Shown here: positions 17,966-26,149 of the stretch, one piece after another
Position numbering within the stretch: the first letter of the stretch is position 1
How the letters are laid out: each line of letters opens with the position of its first letter
Source: Pseudanabaena sp. Salubria-1
GTDB lineage: Bacteria; Cyanobacteriota; Cyanobacteriia; Pseudanabaenales; Pseudanabaenaceae
NCBI GenBank assembly: GCA_023336205.1
Contig: JALQCR010000058.1
Coordinates: forward strand, 1-38,498
Direction of reading: 5' to 3'
DNA length: 38,498 nt
The notes under the pieces: model-generated
Databases searched by the model: none
What the model saw: only the letters and a program-made list of their open reading frames with translations
What the model was told of the DNA's origin: nothing
Translations under genes and position numbers: made by a program

Positions 17966-20035
17966 ATGGAATTTCGTATCGCCGACACCTTCACCGATAG
18001 TCTCAGCAAGCTGACTGGACAAGAACAGAAAGCCGTAAAAATGACTGCTTTTGACTTGCAACTAAACCCCAGTAGCCCCAGTTTACGCTATCACAAACTC
18101 GATCGCACTAAAGACCCAAACTTCTGCTCAATCAGCGTCAACCTTGACCTGCGTATAATCGTGCATCGCACCGAAAACAGTCTGCTGATTTGCTATGCCG
18201 ATCACCATGACAAAGCTTATGCGTGGGCAAATCGCCGCAAAATTGAAAACCACCCTAGAACAGGAGCCGCCCAACTTGTCGAAGTACGAGAAACCATTGA
18301 AGAAGTCATCGTTCAAAAGTCTGTAGTAAAAACAGTTAAGTCAAGTCCTAAGCCCGCACTTTTTGCAAACTTACCTGATGACGAATTATTGAACTATGGC
18401 ATCCCTACAGAATGGTTAGCAGTGGTCAAAACTTTTGATGAGGATAGCCTATTTGATATAGTCGATCGCTTACCTCAAGAAGCAGCCGAGGCATTGCTAG
18501 AAATTGCCACAGGCGGCAAACCTAAACCGATTATTCCAACAGTTGCGGTCAATCCGTTCGATCATCCTGACGCACAGCGTCGCTTCCGCATCATGAGCAA
18601 TGCTGAAGAACTGCAACAGGCTCTTGATTATCCTTGGGAAAAGTGGACAGTATTCTTGCATCCCAGTCAGCGATCGCTAGTCGGACGAGACTATAGTGGC
18701 GCAGCCCGTGTGTCTGGTTCCGCAGGGACAGGCAAAACCATTGTTGCCCTACATCGCGCCGTATTTTTAGCCCGTAAATATCCTAACGCTCAATTATTAT
18801 TAACCACATTTTCGCCAGCCCTAGCCAATGCCTTGCAAATCAAGCTAGACAGGTTAATTGGAAACGATGCAAAGGTGATGAATCGTATTAAAGTTAGGGC
18901 AATTCAAGATATTGCATGGGAGCTTTACAAGCCTTTAGGCAACCTCAAAATTGCTGACCCAATAAAAGTGCGGGCTAAGTTAGTGGCGATCGCTACTCAA
19001 AACCCTAACCGTAAGTTTTCAGAGTCATTGCTATGGGATGAGTGGAATGATGTCGTTGATGCGTGGCAACTGGACACATGGGAAGACTATCGAGATGTGA
19101 CTCGTTTAGGCAGAAAGACTAGGCTAGGCAGTAAACAACGGGAAATACTCTGGGAAGTGTTTCAAGAGGTCAAAACTTGGTTACGATCGCAAAATCTAAT
19201 TACATGGTCGGGAGTTTTCCGTGCTGTTACCGAGTCGATTAACCAAACTAATACTTACCCATTCCAGTTTGCGATCGTTGATGAATGTCAAGACATGGGA
19301 ATAGCCGAGCTTCGTTTCTTGGCAGCGATCGGCACACAAAGACCAGACAGCCTATTTTTTACAGGCGACTTGGGACAGCGCATATTTCAACAGCCTTTTT
19401 CGTGGAAATCTTTAGGTGTTGATATCCGAGGGCGATCGCAAACTCTCACAATCAATTACCGCACTTCATACCAAATTCGCGCCGCTGCCGATCGCCTATT
19501 ACCTAGCTCTATAGCTGATGTGGACGGGAACCAAGAACTAAGGAAAGACACCATTTCTGTGTTCAATGGCATAGCCCCAGAAATCAAAATTCTGGATGAC
19601 GATGACGCTGAAAGTGAATACGTTGCTCAATGGATAGCCAAGCATCTAGCCAATGGTATTCAACCTGAAGAAATCGGTGTATTCGTGCGCGATAAGCCTC
19701 AAATCGAAAGAGCGATCGCCGCAGTCATGGAAGCTGGTGTAAAGCCTATCGAATTAAGCGATCGATTGTCTTTTGCCGAAGGTCGTATTGCAGTTAGCAC
19801 CATGCACCTAGCCAAAGGCTTAGAGTTTCGGGCTGTAGCTGTCATGGCTTGCGATGACGAGGTTTTACCACTACAGGAGCGAGTCGAAAGTGTGGGCGAT
19901 GAATCCGACTTAGAGGAGGTCTACAACACTGAGAGGCATTTGCTCTATGTCGCTTGTACCCGTGCGAGAGATTACTTGTTAGTTACAGGTGTCGATCCTG
20001 CTTCTGAGTTTTTAGATGACTTGAGGAGTAATTGA
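17966..20035 (+). CDS. RelE-fold domain fused to UvrD/Rep-type superfamily 1 helicase
   Basis: A 689-residue fusion. Residues 1-95 look like a RelE/ParE-fold toxin: IADTFTDSLSKL, HKLDRTKDPNFCSISVNLDL, RIIVHRTENSLLICYADHHD and AYAWANRRKIE. After a linker comes an SF1 helicase: motif I VSGSAGTGKTIVALHRA (249-265), motif II VDECQDMG (about 436-443), GDLGQRIF, motif IV-like INYRTSYQIR, motif V STMHLAKGLEF and motif VI LLYVACTRARDYLLVTG. Such helicases translocate 3' to 5' on single-stranded DNA and recur in defence islands. The RelE-like part may sense or cleave RNA, or be a remnant that became an interaction domain (inference). The start at 17966 sits 4 bp after the TumE-like stop. Confidence 0.85.
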   Translation: MEFRIADTFTDSLSKLTGQEQKAVKMTAFDLQLNPSSPSLRYHKLDRTKDPNFCSISVNLDLRIIVHRTENSLLICYADHHDKAYAWANRRKIENHPRTGAAQLVEVRETIEEVIVQKSVVKTVKSSPKPALFANLPDDELLNYGIPTEWLAVVKTFDEDSLFDIVDRLPQEAAEALLEIATGGKPKPIIPTVAVNPFDHPDAQRRFRIMSNAEELQQALDYPWEKWTVFLHPSQRSLVGRDYSGAARVSGSAGTGKTIVALHRAVFLARKYPNAQLLLTTFSPALANALQIKLDRLIGNDAKVMNRIKVRAIQDIAWELYKPLGNLKIADPIKVRAKLVAIATQNPNRKFSESLLWDEWNDVVDAWQLDTWEDYRDVTRLGRKTRLGSKQREILWEVFQEVKTWLRSQNLITWSGVFRAVTESINQTNTYPFQFAIVDECQDMGIAELRFLAAIGTQRPDSLFFTGDLGQRIFQQPFSWKSLGVDIRGRSQTLTINYRTSYQIRAAADRLLPSSIADVDGNQELRKDTISVFNGIAPEIKILDDDDAESEYVAQWIAKHLANGIQPEEIGVFVRDKPQIERAIAAVMEAGVKPIELSDRLSFAEGRIAVSTMHLAKGLEFRAVAVMACDDEVLPLQERVESVGDESDLEEVYNTERHLLYVACTRARDYLLVTGVDPASEFLDDLRSN

Positions 20036-20161
20036 TATGAAATGACTTATCAAAAAGGAGGATGTACAACTAGTTTTTTACGAGTGATTTAAGCATATTT
20101 CCAATTAGTTAAATGCAGATATATAAACATATTAATTGACATGTCAGAATACAATAAATAC

Positions 20162-21407
20162 GGCTCTTCTGGGTTTGAGGGGATTAATGTATAATGAAGC
20201 ACAAAGATAAGTGGTGACAGGTATGGACTTGTATCTAGATAGGTTGCTAAATTTACCCAACACAACCGTTGAAAGTTTTACGGAAGAAGAAAATAAAATC
20301 ACCCTAAAGTTGAGATTTTTACAGGATGAAATTACTTGTCCGCATTGTAATACGCATGGTGGAAAATTAAAACAAAATCGACCGATATTGATTCGAGATT
20401 TGTCAGTATTTGGGAAAATAGTTTATTTAAATACGCCGCGCCGCCAATTTTATTGTCAACATTGTCAAAGACATTTTACGGAAAAGTTACCCTTTGTAGA
20501 CTGGGAAAGACGATACACACAAAGGTATGAGGAGTATGTTTATCAACGAGTACAAAGTGCGAGTGTGGAGCAAGTAAGTCGAGATGAATATTTGAGTTGG
20601 GATCAAATACAAGGGATTTTCAATCACCAATTTTCTCTAAAAAAAAAGATGATTGGAAAGAAGTAAAACGAGTGAGTATTGATGAAGTGAGTAAACGCAA
20701 AGGACATAAAGACTTTGTGACAGTCGTATCAAGTATTGACGCAGGAGCATTACTAGAAGTAATTGATAGTCATAAACAAGATGACATCATTGAAGTCCTG
20801 AAGCAGCAACCGATTGAGATAAGGGAAAAAGTAGAGGAGGTTAGCATTGATATGTGGGGAGGCTTTCCCAAAGTTGTCAAAGAAGTATTTCCAAATGCGA
20901 AAATTGTCATCGACAGATTTCATGTTATGCAGCCACTAATCAAAGAGTTAAATCAACTGCGTCAAAAAGCTAAAATCAAGATTAAAGGTAGTCGATTTAT
21001 TCTACTAAAGAACAAGGTAGACTTAACAGAAGAAGAAAAAGTGAAGTTAGAAAATGTCTTGAAATGTTCTAAACGCTTGCGACTAGCTTATAATCTCAAA
21101 GAAGACTTTAGAAGTATTTTTGAGACTTGTAAAACTCCTGAAGAGGGTCAGAAACAATTAAAAGAATGGCTTCAAAAAGCTAAAGCTGTTTATGGCGCAG
21201 TTTTGGAAACCATTCGTAATCATCTTGATAATATTTGTAACTACTTTTTAAATCGTACATCTAGTGGTGTGATGGAGGGACTTAATAATCGTATTAAATT
21301 AATTAAACGACAGGCTTATGGTTTTTTAAATTTTTTAAATTTTCGTTCTAGATTATTAGCTTGTCTTTCTCATTAGATTTACTTATCCCCTTAAACCCAG
21401 AAGACCC
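20162..21407 (+). mobile_element. ISL3-family IS (element B), copy 2
   Basis: A full 1246-bp copy with the same ends as the element at 11818, flanked by the exact 8-bp duplication ATAAATAC (20154-20161 and 21408-21415). It interrupts the CFI-box gene after its seventh codon. No sequence difference from copy 1 was noticed on reading. Confidence 0.95.
20223..21376 (+). CDS. ISL3 transposase (element B copy 2), -1 frameshift
   Basis: Same two overlapping frames as at 11879-13032, with the same nine-A slippery run (20639-20647) and the same stop of the first frame. Encoded residues are identical to copies 1 and 3. The presence of the shift in a copy with its own clean target duplication argues that the shifted gene, not a recent mutant, is what moved. 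Confidence 0.85.
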
Positions 21408-21492
21408 ATAAATACTTTCTTTTATACTTAACAACAAATGCTCAGAGTAGGCTTGAATTAACAGACAATTATATTCAAACTTATAATTATTC

Positions 21493-21626
21493 GGCTCATC
21501 TGGGTTTGAGGGGTAAATGGTACAGTATCGATACAATTATTGGCGACATGGTAGGGCTGTAACTGTTGCTCCGAGAGGATTCTGATTACTATTAGCTGTG
21601 CTTATCCCCATGAACCCAGAAGAGCC
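21493..21626 (+). mobile_element. 134-bp ISL3-derived MITE, copy 2
   Basis: Identical to the reverse complement of 11354-11487. It is flanked by the exact 8-bp duplication AATTATTC (21485-21492 and 21627-21634) and lies inside the CFI-box gene. The ends are those of element B; the interior carries no open frame of useful length. Removing it restores the CFI-box reading frame. Confidence 0.93.
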
Positions 21627-22280
21627 AATTATTCTATAGATGAAGCAACAACAAAAGCAGAAGGAAGATGTTGGCATTATGTCAAACTTATTGAAAATGA
21701 AAACAGCTATATTCTTGTTAGACACGATGAGATAAAAATAGTTAAAGTTAAGTTTGTCACAGAAGAAGCGTCAACGTATATAAACGAATCTTCTAAATAT
21801 AGCCTTATATATTTAACGAGAGAAGCGCAAATAAGGCTTGAGCTTTCTGAAGATTATATTTATGCTTTGGAATATCCTATAGATGAAGAAACAACACAAG
21901 CTGAAGGAAGATGTTGGCATTATATTCAACTTCTTAATGACAGAAATGCTTATATGCTTGTTAGGCATGATGAAATGAAACAAATTCAGTTTATTGATAC
22001 AACATATTCATATCAAACAGACAGCTACAATGAATTGCCAAGCTCTTCCTATAGTTCTAATAGTTGTTTCATAGCTACTGCTTGCTCTGCAAATTTTGAT
22101 GAATTAAAGAGCTTATATAATTTTCGTGACAAGTATTTGATGAACTTTAGTTTAGGAAAAAAATTCATTGATTTCTACTATGCTTTTAGTCCACCTATAG
22201 CCAATGTAATTAGGGATTCAACTGTTTTGAAACTACTCACTAGATATTTATTCATCAAGCCAATAGTTTTGTTACTTGAT

Positions 22281-23526
22281 GGGTCTTCTGGGTTTAAGGG
22301 GATAAGTAAATCTAATGAGAAAGACAAGCTAATAATCTAGAACGAAAATTTAAAAAATTTAAAAAACCATAAGCCTGTCGTTTAATTAATTTAATACGAT
22401 TATTAAGTCCCTCCATCACACCACTAGATGTACGATTTAAAAAGTAGTTACAAATATTATCAAGATGATTACGAATGGTTTCCAAAACTGCGCCATAAAC
22501 AGCTTTAGCTTTTTGAAGCCATTCTTTTAATTGTTTCTGACCCTCTTCAGGAGTTTTACAAGTCTCAAAAATACTTCTAAAGTCTTCTTTGAGATTATAA
22601 GCTAGTCGCAAGCGTTTAGAACATTTCAAGACATTTTCTAACTTCACTTTTTCTTCTTCTGTTAAGTCTACCTTGTTCTTTAGTAGAATAAATCGACTAC
22701 CTTTAATCTTGATTTTAGCTTTTTGACGCAGTTGATTTAACTCTTTGATTAGTGGCTGCATAACATGAAATCTGTCGATGACAATTTTCGCATTTGGAAA
22801 TACTTCTTTGACAACTTTGGGAAAGCCTCCCCACATATCAATGCTAACCTCCTCTACTTTTTCCCTTATCTCAATCGGTTGCTGCTTCAGGACTTCAATG
22901 ATGTCATCTTGTTTATGACTATCAATTACTTCTAGTAATGCTCCTGCGTCAATACTTGATACGACTGTCACAAAGTCTTTATGTCCTTTGCGTTTACTCA
23001 CTTCATCAATACTCACTCGTTTTACTTCTTTCCAATCATCTTTTTTTTTAGAGAAAATTGGTGATTGAAAATCCCTTGTATTTGATCCCAACTCAAATAT
23101 TCATCTCGACTTACTTGCTCCACACTCGCACTTTGTACTCGTTGATAAACATACTCCTCATACCTTTGTGTGTATCGTCTTTCCCAGTCTACAAAGGGTA
23201 ACTTTTCCGTAAAATGTCTTTGACAATGTTGACAATAAAATTGGCGGCGCGGCGTATTTAAATAAACTATTTTCCCAAATACTGACAAATCTCGAATCAA
23301 TATCGGTCGATTTTGTTTTAATTTTCCACCATGCGTATTACAATGCGGACAAGTAATTTCATCCTGTAAAAATCTCAACTTTAGGGTGATTTTATTTTCT
23401 TCTTCCGTAAAACTTTCAACGGTTGTGTTGGGTAAATTTAGCAACCTATCTAGATACAAGTCCATACCTGTCACCACTTATCTTTGTGCTTCATTATACA
23501 TTAATCCCCTCAAACCCAGAAGAGCC
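22281..23526 (-). mobile_element. ISL3-family IS (element B), copy 3, inverted, no target duplication
   Basis: A full 1246-bp copy in the reverse orientation. The outside octamers are TACTTGAT (22273-22280) and GATGGATT (23527-23534), which do not match, unlike all other ISL3 junctions here. The left flank is the truncated CFI-box gene and the right flank is the leader of an unrelated gene. This points to a deletion or rearrangement with the IS at the breakpoint. Confidence 0.93.
22312..23465 (-). CDS. ISL3 transposase (element B copy 3), -1 frameshift
   Basis: Third identical copy of the two-frame transposase gene. The first frame starts at ATG 23465 and stops at 23022. The second frame overlaps it and ends at 22312. 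The slippery run lies at 23041-23049 (nine T on the given strand). Zinc ribbon and DDE motifs are as in copy 1. Confidence 0.85.
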
Positions 23527-23565
23527 GATGGATTTGTTTCTTCTTTCAAAAAGGACATAACCACC

Positions 23566-23886
23566 ATGACACAAACACCCCTCCCCCAACCTCAAATTGA
23601 TCGCACCCCAATCACCCTCGATCAATACCACGAGTACACCCCCGAAAAACTAGAGTTCATCAATGGCTACTATGGCTTTGCCTATCAAGACATGACAGGG
23701 TTTCACCTTGCAATCCTTACAAATATGGGACTACGCGCCGCCGTTAGCCATGTCCCGATCGCACAATGGTTAGCCGCCATCCAAGAGGTTGCTTTGCAAA
23801 ATCCCAAGCTTGACGATGCTTTGCGTGATCGGCTAGTTCGAGGAATAGCGGAGTTGAATGCAGTAGTGGAGTGTTTGGAGGAATAA
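23566..23886 (+). CDS. Small hypothetical protein
   Basis: A 106-residue protein, not confidently recognised. ATG 23566 has AAGGAC about 10 bp upstream; an open frame continues upstream into the IS but is not native. Visible parts: a proline-rich N-terminus (TPLPQPQIDRTPITLDQY), then EYTPEKLEFINGYYGF, which resembles the opening segment of Uma2-type proteins without their nuclease core, and a helical C-terminus (QNPKLDDALRDRLVRGIAEL). It lies 40 bp before the nuclease-ParA gene in the same direction, so it may be part of that unit. Its upstream neighbourhood has been replaced by the IS copy at 22281-23526. Confidence 0.6.
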   Translation: MTQTPLPQPQIDRTPITLDQYHEYTPEKLEFINGYYGFAYQDMTGFHLAILTNMGLRAAVSHVPIAQWLAAIQEVALQNPKLDDALRDRLVRGIAELNAVVECLEE

Positions 23887-23926
23887 GTTTAAGGCTTCAG
23901 GAATTTTCAATTATCACAACTTAAAA

Positions 23927-25276
23927 ATGACCATATCACCGTTACTTCAATCATGGAAAGACTTGCCACCAGAGGCACAAGAGTCTGTCGTTACCACAAA
24001 TTTTGTGGTGGCTCAGTTATTTGACACATTGGGATTTAATCAAAGGGAGAGAATTCCAGAATTTCAGACTAGTCCTGCGGGTAAAGCCGTTGATTTTGCT
24101 GCTAGATACAATCGGGAGGGAGACATATTTTTAGAAACGAAGTCCAATCCCTATCTGCTCGTAGAACTAAAGGGACGAGATGTCAATTTAGCTCCACCAT
24201 CTGCTCAATATTTTTCAACGGTCAGGCAATTGCATGGGTATCTACTCTCTCCCAATAGCCATAGCGCTCAGTGGGGACTGATCACCAATAGCAAACACTG
24301 GCAACTATTTCGCAAGCATGGCAAGGTGGTTTTTCCTGTGACAGAATGCTTGGCAACCGATGAAACTAATTTAGATGAGACAGTGAGCCTAATTAGGCAC
24401 AAGATTGAGAACCCATCAAAAGCCCTTGTGGTAGCTGTTTACAACAACAAGGGAGGTGTGGGCAAAACCACAACCACGATCAATCTAGCCAGTATTCTTA
24501 ACTTGCTTGGCAAAAAGGTTTTAGTGATTGACTTTGACCCTAATCAACGAGATCTCACCCAATATTTGCAACGTCCTGCCAAGTCAGTAACTTTGTACAA
24601 GTGCTTAGACGATCGCCGCCTCGATCCAGTGCAAGCAGTGCAGGAATTTCGACTAAAAACTAAGAAAGGTCAAGAGTTTGGGTTTGATGTATTACCCGCC
24701 GATGATGACTTAGCTAAATCAGATGGTTATGGAGGCATTCAGAGAAGCGCGAAGAAAGAAAGACTCGGCGAGTTGATTGACGAATTTTTTAGAGACAAAT
24801 ATGACTACATCCTGATCGATGCCCCTCCCAATTGGCAATATTTTAGCCAGAGTGCTGTCTATGCTGCTGATGTGGTATTTACCCCAATTCAGCACAACAA
24901 CTTTCTCTCTATCAAAAATGCTGCCCAAGCGATTTCACAGTTAATTCCCCAGATTAGGCGGGAGCGCAAAACAGGCAGTCCCAAGGTATTGCCTGTTTTC
25001 TTCAATGGTGAACGTATGACTGAGCCACAACGGGAGGCTGCGGTACATTTGATTGACAAGTTAATTGAAAAAACCAAAAAAGAGGAAAAGTTTGACCTAA
25101 CCCATTACTTTTATCCTCGTTGCTATTGGCAACCAGCTAAGAAGGACAAGCATATATTTACGATGCCAAGCTTTGCGGCGATCGCTAGTGCAGGATTTTC
25201 CAATATTCCTGCTGTCTATGCCAATAAAACTGCCAGAGAATATTATCAAGCTTTAGCTAAGGAGTATTTCATCTAA
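23927..25276 (+). CDS. ParA-family ATPase with N-terminal restriction-nuclease-like domain
   Basis: A 449-residue fusion. Residues about 1-140 resemble the N-terminal nuclease domain of type I restriction subunits: AVDFAARYNREGDIFLE with Asp56, then LLVELKGRDVNL with Glu80 and Lys82, a PD-(D/E)XK set, followed by a conserved-looking QLHGYLLSPN and WGLITNSKHW. Residues about 165-449 are a ParA/MinD ATPase with deviant Walker A NNKGGVGKTTTTIN (173-186), Walker A-prime VIDFDPNQRDL (200-210) and Walker B YILIDAPPNW (294-303). ParA proteins form ATP-dependent dimers on DNA and position cargo. The nuclease-like part may cut or merely bind DNA. Its stop overlaps the start of a ParB-like gene (TAATG), so the two are a translationally coupled pair. 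Confidence 0.85.
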   Translation: MTISPLLQSWKDLPPEAQESVVTTNFVVAQLFDTLGFNQRERIPEFQTSPAGKAVDFAARYNREGDIFLETKSNPYLLVELKGRDVNLAPPSAQYFSTVRQLHGYLLSPNSHSAQWGLITNSKHWQLFRKHGKVVFPVTECLATDETNLDETVSLIRHKIENPSKALVVAVYNNKGGVGKTTTTINLASILNLLGKKVLVIDFDPNQRDLTQYLQRPAKSVTLYKCLDDRRLDPVQAVQEFRLKTKKGQEFGFDVLPADDDLAKSDGYGGIQRSAKKERLGELIDEFFRDKYDYILIDAPPNWQYFSQSAVYAADVVFTPIQHNNFLSIKNAAQAISQLIPQIRRERKTGSPKVLPVFFNGERMTEPQREAAVHLIDKLIEKTKKEEKFDLTHYFYPRCYWQPAKKDKHIFTMPSFAAIASAGFSNIPAVYANKTAREYYQALAKEYFI

Positions 25277-25962
25277 TGACTAATAACATCCAATTAATGC
25301 ATTTGTGGCTACATGAGATTACTGTCTCAGATCCCACCGATGCACCTCAATTTGTTCTAGATGTGGTTTCACAAGCCCTGAGTGTTTCTGGCGGTAAGAA
25401 CTGGATTCCTGTGATCGTCAAAGAGGTCAGCAAGGGTGAGTATGTGGTCGTAGCGAACTCCTTTATCTATGCAGCAGCAGAAAATGCGGGGCTAGAGAAA
25501 GTTTGGTGTGTCATCGTTGACAATGAGGAAAATGCGGAATATCTGACTAAAGTATTGGCTAGAGAGATTGTTCCCAAGCTAGACCTTGCCAATGCGTCCT
25601 ATGAGCAGATCCAAGGAGCTTTAGAGTATGTGTCGGAGAAGCCCAATAGTGCATTAAAGGGCATTAAGCTACTGGTTGCCGTCAACCGTATTGCCGAATC
25701 ACCAAGACAGAACTGGAAAAGCCTTGATGAGTTGACTAAGCTGAAGTGTGGCATTACTAAGGGCAAAAAATTGGATGCCCTCAAAGAAGTATTTACTCTC
25801 AATGTTAAGAGTGTAAAAGAACCAGTTGAGGTCAATGCACCTAAGCCAATTCAATCTCTTGATTCTTTGAGTCTTACCGAGCTTAAAGCTATGGCTAAGG
25901 ATAAAAAACTTAAAGGTTATAGCAAAAAAACTAAGGCTGAGTTGGTTGATTTGCTGAGTTAG
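25276..25962 (+). CDS. ParB-like protein with C-terminal SAP/Rho-N-like motif
   Basis: A 228-residue protein. Residues about 20-90 resemble a ParB N-terminal domain: NWIPVIVKEVSKGEYVVVAN, then SFIYAAAENAGLEKVWCVIV. This follows the family pattern in which an arginine-patch loop binds CTP; the arginine patch (GxRR) is replaced here by NSFIYAAAE. Residues 195-228 (LSLTELKAMAKDKKLKGYSK then KTKAELVDLL) form a SAP or Rho-N-like helix-turn-helix, a DNA- or RNA-binding motif. The central part (100-175) is helical. ATG 25276 overlaps the stop of the nuclease-ParA gene. It is probably the DNA-binding or adaptor partner of that ATPase. Confidence 0.75.
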   Translation: MTNNIQLMHLWLHEITVSDPTDAPQFVLDVVSQALSVSGGKNWIPVIVKEVSKGEYVVVANSFIYAAAENAGLEKVWCVIVDNEENAEYLTKVLAREIVPKLDLANASYEQIQGALEYVSEKPNSALKGIKLLVAVNRIAESPRQNWKSLDELTKLKCGITKGKKLDALKEVFTLNVKSVKEPVEVNAPKPIQSLDSLSLTELKAMAKDKKLKGYSKKTKAELVDLLS

Positions 25963-26149
25963 AAAATGTGTACTAGCGATCGCGTCACCTGAAGGCTCAC
26001 AAAGTTGAATGCGATCGCCGAATGTTTGGATGTGAATGCGAATGTTCACTCATCATGAGTTGATTTAGATAAAGTGATGCTCATATGCTATGACTGCTAC
26101 TACTTAGCAAATACTTACTAGCCATTTTACGCGCATAGCTCTGAAATTT

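Larger units (their letters stand above)
20141..22280 (+). pseudogene. CFI-box-CTERM protein gene, broken by two IS copies and a MITE
   Basis: Joined pieces 20141-20161, 21416-21492 and 21635-22280 form an open frame of exactly 248 codons starting at ATG 20141 (MSEYNKY then FLLYLTTNAQSRLEL). It holds two tandem copies of a roughly 75-residue repeat: SIDEATTKAEGRCWHYVKLI with NSYILVRHDE, and PIDEETTQAEGRCWHYIQLL with NAYMLVRHDE. After a serine-rich linker comes the CFI box SCFIATACS, followed by LYNFRDKYL and YYAFSPPIANVI, the rest of the CFI-box-CTERM domain. The natural 3' end is lost at 22280, where an inverted ISL3 copy begins. The function of CFI-box proteins is not established. Confidence 0.85.

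Noticed and set aside
20042..20092. 17-codon frame near a strong AAAGGAGG sequence after the helicase gene
   Set aside because: The Shine-Dalgarno-like sequence lies inside this tiny frame, not before it, and no longer frame follows at proper spacing. Probably chance or a relic.
11818..23526. Composite transposon formed by element B copies
   Set aside because: Copies 1 and 2 each have their own matching octamer duplications, so the interval between them did not move as one unit.
23386..23565. 60-codon upstream extension of the small gene at 23566
   Set aside because: It reads antisense through the ISL3 end; ATG 23566 has its own ribosome binding site.
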